49,275 nucleotides of DNA, taken from positions 1 through 49,275 of the forward strand of contig JAUNUM010000007.1 of NCBI GenBank assembly GCA_030538215.1, given 5' to 3'. Shown one piece after another: positions 42,048 to 49,275 of the stretch (position 1 is its first letter; the number at the start of each line of letters is the position of its first letter). Both the position numbers and the translations under genes were made by a program. Origin of the DNA: Bacteroidia bacterium (GTDB lineage Bacteria > Bacteroidota > Bacteroidia > Bacteroidales > Dysgonomonadaceae). The notes beneath the pieces are model-generated. The model searched no databases, was not told where the DNA came from, and saw only the letters and a list, made by a program, of their open reading frames with translations.

Positions 42048-43520
42048 CTACTCAGCTACCTGCTCCGGCATATTCTCCAAAATCCGAACCAAATAATCCC
42101 AAAACTTACCTACCGACGAAATTTTCATTTTTTCATCCGGCGAATGAACGTCTGTCATATCGGGACCGATAGAAATCATATCAAGATTAGGATATTTTTC
42201 GAGGAACAACCCACACTCCAATCCGGCATGAATGGCTTTCACTTTGGGCGTTTTGTTGTACAATGCTTTATATTCTTTTTTCGCAATTTTCAATATTTCC
42301 GAATCAGGATTAGGTTCCCAGCCCGGATATCCTTCGTTGTTAATAATTTTCGCGGCGCCTGCCATATCAAAAACTACCGAAACCATATTTACGATATCGT
42401 ATTTACGCGATTCTACCGAACTGCGTTGACTGGTACCAATCTCGATAGTGTGATTTTCGAGCATTTTCACCGATGCCAAATTCGTGGAAGTTTCCACCAG
42501 TCCGTCAATATCATGACTCATGCTGATAACTCCATGCGGACAAGCGTAAACAGCCTGAATAAGTTTTTCAGTAGCGCTCTTATTGATAATTTTCGACGGA
42601 ATTTGTACCGATTCGAGTTGGATATCAAGATTTGGCTCCGTTTTTTTATACTCGTTTTGCACTTGCGAAAGAAAAACGTTCAGTTTTACGCGCATATCTT
42701 CTTTGTACTTTTCTTTCACGCCTACCACGGCATACGCTTCGCGTGCGATGGCATTGTGTAGATTTCCACCAGCAATTTCCGATAACACCATACCGTATTT
42801 TTTACGCATAATGGAGTATAAAAATCGGTTCAAAATTTTATTGGCATTTCCCAAACCCTTATCGATATCACTTCCGGAATGTCCGCCACGAAGCCCTTTT
42901 ACCTGAATTTTAAACCAAAAATATTTCTTTGGCACATCTTTCTCTTTGTATTTAAAATACGCTTTTGTGCCTTTTCCTCCGGCGCAGCCGATATAAATTT
43001 CGCCCTCTTCTTCGGTATCCAGGTTCAATAAAATATTTCCGGTAATAAAGCCGGGTTGCAATGAGTTAGCTCCGGTTAATCCGGTTTCTTCGTCAACAGT
43101 AAAAAGAGTTTCAATTTTTCCATGAGCAATATCATTGGCTGCCAAAACAGCTAATTGCGCTGCTACGCCAATGCCGTTGTCGGCTCCCAAAGTGGTGCCG
43201 TTTGCTTTTACCCAATCGCCATCAATAATAGTTTCAATGGGATCGTTATCGAAATCGTGTGTAACATCGCTGTTTTTCTCGCAAACCATATCCACGTGCG
43301 ATTGCAAGATAACCGTCTGCAAATATTCTTTACCCGGTGTTGCCGGTTTTGTGATTAGCACATTGCCGGCTTTGTCCTTCTTAGCTTCGAGATTATGTTC
43401 TTTCGCAAAATCGAGCAGATAAGCAATAATTTTCTCCTCTTTCTTTGATGGACGAGGAATTTGTGTGATGTCGTGGAAATAATTCCAAATAGCTGATGGT
43501 TGTAAATCTTTAATTGTCAT
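42048..43520 (-). CDS. pepD: Aminoacyl-histidine dipeptidase (M20 family)
   Basis: Encodes 490 residues of PepD, a di-zinc cytosolic dipeptidase of broad specificity that includes Xaa-His peptides. Metal and catalytic motifs are VILQSHVDMVCEKN (His, Asp), GTTLGADNGIGVAAQLAVL (bridging Asp), FTVDEETGLTGAN (catalytic Glu pair), LNLDTEEEGEIYIGCAGG, RGGHSGSDIDKGLGN and HAGLECGLFLEKYPN, where the last His-x-Gly-x-Glu region completes the site. The length is normal. It suits a cell living on peptides. The convergent or co-directional neighbours are a ParE-type pair upstream. Confidence 0.96.
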   Translation of the reverse strand: MTIKDLQPSAIWNYFHDITQIPRPSKKEEKIIAYLLDFAKEHNLEAKKDKAGNVLITKPATPGKEYLQTVILQSHVDMVCEKNSDVTHDFDNDPIETIIDGDWVKANGTTLGADNGIGVAAQLAVLAANDIAHGKIETLFTVDEETGLTGANSLQPGFITGNILLNLDTEEEGEIYIGCAGGKGTKAYFKYKEKDVPKKYFWFKIQVKGLRGGHSGSDIDKGLGNANKILNRFLYSIMRKKYGMVLSEIAGGNLHNAIAREAYAVVGVKEKYKEDMRVKLNVFLSQVQNEYKKTEPNLDIQLESVQIPSKIINKSATEKLIQAVYACPHGVISMSHDIDGLVETSTNLASVKMLENHTIEIGTSQRSSVESRKYDIVNMVSVVFDMAGAAKIINNEGYPGWEPNPDSEILKIAKKEYKALYNKTPKVKAIHAGLECGLFLEKYPNLDMISIGPDMTDVHSPDEKMKISSVGKFWDYLVRILENMPEQVAE

Positions 43521-43547
43521 AATATATTTTATTTATTAAGGTGATTT

Positions 43548-43829
43548 TCAGTCCGTAACATTTTGTTGGTATCGGGTAAATCCGAAAACTTTTATTTGAG
43601 TTTTTGTGATGCGAAATGTGATGGTGTATCCTTTATAAACCAAATCACGAACGAGTATATCGTCAAAATGAATGGATTTTCGATACTGATATGGATTTTT
43701 GCAAATTTGCGGAATCGCATCCAATACTCCTTTTCTGAACTTTCGAGCTGCTGATGGACTGTAAGAAGCGATGTAATCTAATTGACTGAGAAACCTGATC
43801 CAAAAGGTATTTTCAATCTCTATTTTCAT
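43548..43829 (-). CDS. RelE/ParE superfamily toxin
   Basis: Encodes 93 residues: IEIENTFWIRFLSQLDYIASYSPSAARKFRKGVLDAI forms the strand-helix-helix half, and DILVRDLVYKGYTITFRITKTQIKVFGF the C-terminal sheet, as in ParE-type toxins. Its 5' end overlaps the upstream 120-residue gene by 17 bp, implying a paired toxin-antitoxin unit. The activity, gyrase poison or mRNA interferase, is not decided by sequence. Confidence 0.8.
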   Translation of the reverse strand: MKIEIENTFWIRFLSQLDYIASYSPSAARKFRKGVLDAIPQICKNPYQYRKSIHFDDILVRDLVYKGYTITFRITKTQIKVFGFTRYQQNVTD

Positions 43830-44175
43830 ATTTTGCTATTATTGCATCGGTTGCTTCCACAAATTCCTCAAAAGTATGATAAGTGGCTAATCCGGCATCC
43901 ATTCTTTCCACTATCTTTTCCAAATATCGCTTATTTGCTAAAAAAACGGGGTCGTCAGGTGCAGGATTATACTCTTCCTGCTCATCGAAACTGTCGAAAT
44001 CATTGTCTGTATATTTATAATAATCTATGGCCGGTTCTTCAATAGTCGAATTTTCAAAATCGGACAACGTATATTCTTTTTCAATTTGCAGTTGATTTTC
44101 ATCGAATTGATTCAGAAACTTCATTATTTGTTCATAAATATTTTCGTTGTTTATGGTAAGTTTCAATTGTCGCAT
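43813..44175 (-). CDS. Acidic protein, probable antitoxin partner
   Basis: Encodes 120 residues with a short N-terminal strand (QLKLTINNENIYEQIMKFLNQF) and a very acidic middle (DYYKYTDNDFDSFDEQEEYNPAPDD). The C-terminal helical segment RYLEKIVERMDAGLATYHTFEEFVEATDAI is likely to bind the toxin. It is longer and more acidic than most RelE/ParE antitoxins, and I cannot name its family or see a DNA-binding motif. The call as antitoxin rests on the 17-bp overlap with the toxin gene. Confidence 0.7.
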   Translation of the reverse strand: MRQLKLTINNENIYEQIMKFLNQFDENQLQIEKEYTLSDFENSTIEEPAIDYYKYTDNDFDSFDEQEEYNPAPDDPVFLANKRYLEKIVERMDAGLATYHTFEEFVEATDAIIAKYENRD

Positions 44176-44262
44176 AATTCGGAATTTGAGATATTATGAA
44201 TTTCTAAAAGTACAAGAAAAAAGTATTCAAACAAAAAAATTTAGTATCTTTAATACGAAAAA

Positions 44263-44295
44263 TTGCTTTTTAATTGGCTATTTAAACTATCTTTG
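44263..44295 (+). promoter_or_regulatory. Promoter candidate for the small membrane protein/ompH pair
   Basis: TTG at 44263-44265 and TATCTTTG at 44288-44295 are 22 bp apart. The -7 box is an exact match and the spacing slightly long. The leader would be about 15 bases. Confidence 0.5.
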
Positions 44296-44316
44296 CGCCA
44301 CAAATTTAAGAATAAA

Positions 44317-44535
44317 ATGATTAAAACTTTACTTTTAGGTGCAGCTCTCCTTTTTATTGCCATTTTACTGATGGGGATAAAGGTGTTTTTCAGCAAAAAA
44401 GGTGAGTTTCCAAACACACACATAGGCGGCAGCAAGGCAATGAGAGACAAAGGAATAAGTTGTGCAACATCGCAAGACAGAGATGCCGCAAGAAGAGAAA
44501 GTCCGATAGAAAAATTATTAACAGAAAAATTATAA
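44317..44535 (+). CDS. Small single-pass membrane protein
   Basis: Encodes 72 residues: one transmembrane helix (LLLGAALLFIAILLMGIKVFF, about 4-25), then a short hydrophilic tail with KGEFPNTHIGGSKAMRDKGI and a single Cys (SCATSQDRDAARR). I start at MIKTLLLG because the 18 codons upstream overlap the promoter. Similar proteins with a GISC..SQDR-like tail are, from memory, common in Bacteroidota and have no known role. It precedes the OmpH-like gene by 23 bp and is probably co-transcribed. Confidence 0.75.
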   Translation: MIKTLLLGAALLFIAILLMGIKVFFSKKGEFPNTHIGGSKAMRDKGISCATSQDRDAARRESPIEKLLTEKL

Positions 44536-44558
44536 TAACACACAATAATTTATTAGAG

Positions 44559-45221
44559 ATGAAAAATAACAACACCTACATTATTAGCGGAGTTTTAGCC
44601 ATCGCAATCCTTATTTTGTATATCTTATATTTTACTTCATCAACAGGAAAAAATGGAGCAAAAACAGGAGATCTTAATGCAATGATGAATGACTCTTCTA
44701 TCACGTTACCAATAGCTTATGTAAATGTAGATTCCCTTTTGATGAATTATAACTTCGCGAAAGACCTAAACGAAGCATTGATGAGAACCGAAGAAAGCTC
44801 ACGGGCAAGTTTAAACCAAAAAGAGCGCCAGTTTAATGCTGCCGCACAGGAATTTCAACGTAAAGTACAAAACAACGCGTTTTTGAGTCAGGAAAGATAC
44901 GATCAAGAGCAGCAACGCCTGATGAAAATGCAGCAAGAATATCAGCAAATGGCTGAAAGGTTGGCTCAGGAATTTGCACTGGAACAACAAAAGCTAAACA
45001 TAGAATTATCTGACACAGTGAAAGTTAGCCTAGTGGAGTATAACAAAGATAAAGGATATCAGATTATTTACAGCAATACTGGTTCCGACAATATTCTTTT
45101 TGCCGATAAGAAATATGATATTACACAAGAAGTAACTGACTTCCTGAACAAAAAATACGGGCCGGCAACATCAGCTTCAACCAACACCCCAAAAACTCCG
45201 GCTACAACCGAAAAGAAGTAA
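44559..45221 (+). CDS. OmpH/Skp-family periplasmic chaperone-like protein
   Basis: Encodes 220 residues: an N-terminal hydrophobic segment (IISGVLAIAILILYILYF, about 8-25) that may be an uncleaved anchor, the Skp start motif ITLPIAYVNVDSLLMNYNFAKD, and a long charged coiled-coil (about 75-160, rich in Gln and Glu). A small beta strand part (GYQIIYSNTGSDNILFADKKYDIT) and a Thr/Pro tail follow. Skp-type proteins hold outer-membrane proteins in the periplasm. The start at 44559 removes 33 codons that overlap the preceding gene. An intrinsic terminator follows at 45249-45280. Confidence 0.88.
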   Translation: MKNNNTYIISGVLAIAILILYILYFTSSTGKNGAKTGDLNAMMNDSSITLPIAYVNVDSLLMNYNFAKDLNEALMRTEESSRASLNQKERQFNAAAQEFQRKVQNNAFLSQERYDQEQQRLMKMQQEYQQMAERLAQEFALEQQKLNIELSDTVKVSLVEYNKDKGYQIIYSNTGSDNILFADKKYDITQEVTDFLNKKYGPATSASTNTPKTPATTEKK

Positions 45222-45248
45222 AATCATTGGATTTTAATTGATATAGAT

Positions 45249-45280
45249 AAGGTTCTTTGCAAAAAGAACCTTATTTTTTA
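45249..45280 (+). terminator. Intrinsic terminator of the ompH-like gene
   Basis: Exact 10-base arms AAGGTTCTTT (45249-45258) and AAAGAACCTT (45263-45272) enclose GCAA, followed by ATTTTTTA. The T-run merges with the -7 box of the next gene. Confidence 0.88.
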
Positions 45281-45286
45281 TTTTTG
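45279..45286 (+). promoter_or_regulatory. -7 box overlapping terminator, for the glycosyltransferase
   Basis: TATTTTTG fits TAnnTTTG, starts inside the T-run of the upstream terminator and ends 4 bp before the ATG at 45291. If used, the mRNA would be leaderless. The A+T-rich context weakens the call. Confidence 0.35.
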
Positions 45287-45290
45287 CAAC

Positions 45291-46472
45291 ATGAAACACT
45301 GGCAACCTTATATAGAAAGGCAGAAACCCGAATACCTGCAAACCAAATTTCCATCAGATTTTGCAGCCGATATAATTGTGGTGATTCCTTGCTACAACGA
45401 GAAAGAGTTGCAACTCACTTTGCAAAATCTTTGCACATGCGCAATGCCGAAGGTAAAAACGATGGTGGCGGTGATAATTAACTCCGGTATTAAATCGGGT
45501 GAAGAAGCAGTTGTGCAAAACAGAAAAACGTATAACGAAGTTATCGAATTTGCCACCCAAAATAATACAGATACGCTTTGCTTTTTTCCGCTTATTTTTG
45601 AAAATCTCCCTCGAAAACACGCCGGTGTAGGACTTGCCCGTAAAATTGGGATGGATTTGGCGGTTAAACATTTCCTAAACACACAAAATCCCAACGGGAT
45701 AATCATTTCTTTGGATGCCGACTGCACTGTTTCACCCAATTTTTTAACCAACATATTTGCTGCCTACCGGCAAAACGATAAACTTTGCTGCACGGTGCAA
45801 AACTTTCACCATCGGGTGGAAAACAACGATCCGCAACTCAAAAATGCCATTCGCCAATACGAGCAGTATATCCGCTATTTCAGCCAAATGCTCCGTTTTA
45901 TTGGGTTTCCGTACTATTACCACACCATCGGTTCCGCATTCTCGGTTTCAGCCGACACCTACGTTCGTGTGGGCGGAATGGGAAGGCAACAAGGCGGAGA
46001 AGATTTTTATTTCCTGCAAAAAGTTTTTGCGTTAGGTAAATCAGAATATTTAGAAAATGTTTTCGTCTATCCCATGGCACGCTATTCCGACAGAATTCCG
46101 TTCGGCACAGGCCCCGCACTGCAAAAAATCATTGATGAACCCGACAGACAAATGAGAACTTATCATTTCGATTCTTTTTTGGCGTTAAAAGAGTTTTTCA
46201 ATTTACGACAATCATTTTTCAAACAAGACATTGAATTTATCCAACAAAAAATATCGTTACTGCACCCGGCAATAGTCAGGTTTTCGGAAGAAACCAATGT
46301 GTTATCCGAAATCGAAGACAGCAATCAAAACAGCGCCACATTACTGACTTTCGAAAAACGGTTTTTTCATCACTTCAATGCATTCAAAATCATTAAATAT
46401 CTGAATTTCGCACATCCAGTTTACTTTTCATTGGAGAAACTACCACCTAATTTCGAGACAGATAAAATTTAG
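45291..46472 (+). CDS. Family 2-like glycosyltransferase
   Basis: Encodes 393 residues of a GT-A fold transferase. The nucleotide-sugar motif is IIVVIPCYNEKELQLTLQNL (about 28-47), the metal-binding acidic motif is IIISLDADCTVSPNF (about 140-155), and the acceptor-side motif GGMGRQQGGEDFYFLQKV (about 225-242) holds the ED of GT2 enzymes. No transmembrane helix is evident, so it is probably cytoplasmic or peripheral. The substrate is not known and there are no other glycan genes nearby. The C-terminal 120 residues (helical, with HPVYFSLEKLPPNFE) are not assignable. Confidence 0.85.
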   Translation: MKHWQPYIERQKPEYLQTKFPSDFAADIIVVIPCYNEKELQLTLQNLCTCAMPKVKTMVAVIINSGIKSGEEAVVQNRKTYNEVIEFATQNNTDTLCFFPLIFENLPRKHAGVGLARKIGMDLAVKHFLNTQNPNGIIISLDADCTVSPNFLTNIFAAYRQNDKLCCTVQNFHHRVENNDPQLKNAIRQYEQYIRYFSQMLRFIGFPYYYHTIGSAFSVSADTYVRVGGMGRQQGGEDFYFLQKVFALGKSEYLENVFVYPMARYSDRIPFGTGPALQKIIDEPDRQMRTYHFDSFLALKEFFNLRQSFFKQDIEFIQQKISLLHPAIVRFSEETNVLSEIEDSNQNSATLLTFEKRFFHHFNAFKIIKYLNFAHPVYFSLEKLPPNFETDKI

Positions 46473-46510
46473 AAATAACGTAATTAATCTTTTTTAGTCT
46501 TCGGGGGAAT

Positions 46511-46559
46511 GCGCCTTGCGGTGAGACTTGTCCGTCTATTGACGGAAACCGCATGGCGC
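46511..46559. repeat. Nested three-helix stem-loop element
   Basis: Three stacked helices form one hairpin: GCGCC/GGCGC (46511-46515 with 46555-46559), TGCGGT/ACCGCA (46517-46522 with 46548-46553) and TCCGTC/GACGGA (46531-46536 with 46541-46546, loop TATT). A T-T mismatch and an asymmetric GAGACTTG/A bulge separate them. All helices are exact. It lies in the 293-bp gap after the glycosyltransferase gene and could be a mobile REP-like palindrome, a terminator or an RNA. Confidence 0.65.
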
Positions 46560-46685
46560 GTACAGAATAGATTGAACAAAGGCTGCCCGCTTTCAACCTC
46601 AGTCAATCTGATTCGATCTCAATCCAACTTAAAATTATGAAAAATTCAACAATAAACAATTCTTTTACTTATCTGCAAATATCTC

Positions 46686-46716
46686 TTGCAAAACACACTA
46701 TTTTTTTATAATTTTG
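46686..46716 (+). promoter_or_regulatory. Promoter of marC
   Basis: TTG (46686-46688) and TAATTTTG (46709-46716) are 20 bp apart, matching the Bacteroidota -33/-7 consensus in both boxes and spacing. The leader would be about 43 bases. It is one of the best promoters in the window. Confidence 0.6.
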
Positions 46717-46765
46717 CAGCAAAGATTGTAAGGAAGTTCTTTCATCATTCTAATCTCTTATATTT

Positions 46766-47365
46766 ATGTGGACTTTTAATGTTTGGGAAATATTAAGCGT
46801 TTTTATCGTTTTATTTTCAATTATTGATGTAACGGGCGCAGTACCCATTTTTCTGCAATTGAAAAGTCAAAACAGAACTATTCATCCCGAAAAAGCAGCT
46901 ATTTACTCTCTCATTATTCTCACCGTATTTCTTTTTGTGGGCGAGTGGATTTTGAAGTTATTCCAAGTAGATATTTCAGCATTTGCCGTAGCCGGAGCTG
47001 TAGTGCTGCTCATTCTCTCCGTTGAAATGATTTTTGGCGTAGAAATCTTCAAGCACGATAATACTGCTACGGGAAACTCATCAACCCTTTTTCCGGTTGT
47101 TTTTCCGCTTATCGCGGGTCCCGGCAGCTTTACAACACTGCTTTCTATGCGGGCAGAGTATCAAGTGCTTAACATTATAATTGCCGTGATACTCAATATT
47201 ATAATCGTGTATTTAGTATTAAGATATTTAAGCTTTGTAAAGAAAATATTGGGTGAAAGTGGTTCTTACATTCTTCGAAAATTTTTCGGTGTAATTTTGA
47301 TGGCAATATCGGTAAAGCTGCTCACATCAAACATGAGTACGCTCATCTTATCCGTTCAACCTTAA
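46766..47365 (+). CDS. marC: MarC family integral membrane protein (UPF0056)
   Basis: Encodes 199 residues with about six hydrophobic helices. Family features include LFSIIDVTGAVPIFLQL in helix one, AVAGAVVLLILSVEMIFG, FPLIAGPGSFTTLLSM in the centre and a final VILMAISVKLLTSNM. It is an inner-membrane protein. MarC was once linked to antibiotic resistance, but that was withdrawn, and no transport substrate is established. It stands alone, with a promoter at 46686-46716. The nearest downstream gene is enolase. Confidence 0.9.
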   Translation: MWTFNVWEILSVFIVLFSIIDVTGAVPIFLQLKSQNRTIHPEKAAIYSLIILTVFLFVGEWILKLFQVDISAFAVAGAVVLLILSVEMIFGVEIFKHDNTATGNSSTLFPVVFPLIAGPGSFTTLLSMRAEYQVLNIIIAVILNIIIVYLVLRYLSFVKKILGESGSYILRKFFGVILMAISVKLLTSNMSTLILSVQP

Positions 47366-47436
47366 TTGGCTGCTGATTGGCTTCTATTTAAGCAATATTT
47401 AACGCCAGAATCCCAGCCGGATCAACAAAAAAATCT

Positions 47437-47444
47437 TATATTTG
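47437..47444 (+). promoter_or_regulatory. -7 box for eno
   Basis: TATATTTG fits TAnnTTTG, 94 bp upstream of the enolase start. There is no TTG at the -33 position. The leader would be about 85 bases. Confidence 0.45.
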
Positions 47445-47523
47445 TGGCTTAATATATCAAACGGGTATATTTCTTTACATTAGGTTATTTTACAATCATT
47501 TAGAAGTAAATTTTTCAATATAA

Positions 47524-48822
<1,299 letters not shown>

Positions 48823-48843
48823 GGAAAAATCTCTAAATAGTTA

Positions 48844-48878
48844 AAGGTGTGTTGGTGAAACCGGCACACTTTTTTTTG
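48844..48878 (+). terminator. Intrinsic terminator of eno
   Basis: A stem built on GTGTG/CACAC (48848-48852 with 48865-48869) with a GGT/ACC inner part is followed by nine T (48870-48877 region). It begins about 20 bp after the enolase stop. Confidence 0.88.
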
Positions 48879-48883
48879 TTACT

Positions 48884-48915
48884 AAATAGCTGTTGCTACA
48901 GAGCAGCAGCTATTT
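48884..48915. repeat. 14-bp hairpin behind the eno terminator
   Basis: AAATAGCTGTTGCT (48884-48897) pairs with AGCAGCAGCTATTT (48902-48915) with one T-G pair and a 4-base loop. It follows the terminator directly and has no poly-T run after it. Confidence 0.6.
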
Positions 48916-49211
48916 TATACAAATTGTTTGCCGCCACTTCGGGCGGTTCATGGATTTGTTGCTTTACCCTACGCAACTACGTTGCATAAGGTTACTATTG
49001 TGATGCGCTCCGCGCAGCGTTGCGAGATTTTCGATTCGTATTTCGCACGAAGTGCGACACATTATTAACCCAATGCGTTTATGCGCTGAGTGATTAAGTC
49101 ATACCTGAAAATCCGTGCGGAGCACGGCACATCTTGTCCCTAAAATCTATAAAATACTCTAAAACGTATTATTCAAAATCCGTTTCTTAGAAAAAATAAA
49201 AAACATTGTTG

Positions 49212-49219
49212 TATATTTG
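49212..49219 (+). promoter_or_regulatory. -7 box at the right edge
   Basis: TATATTTG fits TAnnTTTG and points to the right, out of the window. The gene it would serve is not visible, and no -33 TTG was seen. Confidence 0.35.
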
Positions 49220-49275
49220 ACACAATGACTAGTCCTAAATAACCGTTACAGGTTTTATACAAAATTAATTCTTTT

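Larger units (their letters stand above)
48823..49275. other. Gene-free region with a run of hairpins
   Basis: No ORF with coding character is present. After the enolase terminator come a 14-bp hairpin and five short hairpins, four of which have 3-base loops: 48931-48946 (6-base loop), 48973-48985, 49005-49015, 49043-49057 and 49113-49127. From about 49140 the DNA is AT-rich. A TATATTTG box at 49212-49219 points toward an unseen gene to the right. Confidence 0.6.

Noticed and set aside
42144-42761. A 205-codon plus-strand frame inside pepD
   Set aside because: It is antisense to conserved M20 peptidase sequence and has no recognisable domain.
49200-49275. The end of an insertion sequence at the right edge
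   Set aside because: The AT-rich stretch with TAGTCCTAAATAACCG suggested an element terminus, but no inverted-repeat partner or transposase is visible in the window.

Overview
The window reads as chromosomal DNA of an anaerobic, fermentative Bacteroidales bacterium (Bacteroidota). The reasons are a single-chain pyruvate:ferredoxin oxidoreductase, an indolepyruvate:ferredoxin oxidoreductase, Bacteroidota-type promoters (a -7 box TAnnTTTG with, in the best cases, TTG about 19-21 bp upstream), few Shine-Dalgarno sequences, DUF1573, OmpH and secreted endonuclease/exonuclease/phosphatase (EEP) proteins, and AT-rich intergenic DNA full of short palindromes and degenerate low-complexity repeats. The family placement (near Dysgonomonas, Proteiniphilum or Paludibacter) is a guess. 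I saw no rRNA, tRNA, CRISPR array, prophage or intact insertion sequence.

Layout. 1-4212 (minus): rbfA, a DUF2442 protein, an O-methyltransferase, a HepT/MntA toxin-antitoxin pair, pyk and aroQ. 4400-7960 (minus): pyruvate:ferredoxin oxidoreductase. 8207-13305: trehalose-6-phosphate synthase/phosphatase with an MscS channel, convergent with a GH15 hydrolase, which looks like an osmoprotection and trehalose-turnover locus. 13376-16743: asparaginase, an OsmC-like protein, phosphoglycerate kinase and a zinc-ribbon protein. 16748-23946: a Fic enzyme, pheT, yebC, meaB, DUF1573, and a UPF0175/PIN toxin-antitoxin pair. 24044-30565: a 1,967-residue alpha-2-macroglobulin-like protein and a RelE/ParE pair. 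30637-34781: a 992-residue protein joining two receiver-like domains to a PEP-synthase ATP-grasp domain, divergent from a secreted protein with two TonB C-terminal domains. 34913-38338: an aminotransferase with iorBA (aromatic amino acid fermentation). 38529-44175: pnp, a secreted EEP nuclease/phosphatase, pepD and another ParE-type pair. 44317-48822: a small membrane protein, an OmpH/Skp-like protein, a glycosyltransferase, MarC and enolase. 48823-49275 has no gene and carries a run of hairpins.

How the genes fit together. Lower glycolysis (pgk, eno, pyk) feeds pyruvate to the oxidoreductase. Proteolytic and amino-acid metabolism is served by pepD, asparaginase, the aminotransferase and iorAB. 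Three of the four toxin-antitoxin pairs and the Fic gene lie between housekeeping genes, and the fourth (RelE/ParE) lies between the macroglobulin and PEP-domain genes.

The most unusual items are the receiver/PEP-domain protein, a promoter-plus-terminator unit just upstream of it that could make a small RNA or act as an attenuator, the nested stem-loop at 46511-46559, and the hairpin run after enolase. All functional calls come from reading motifs by eye; no database search was run.
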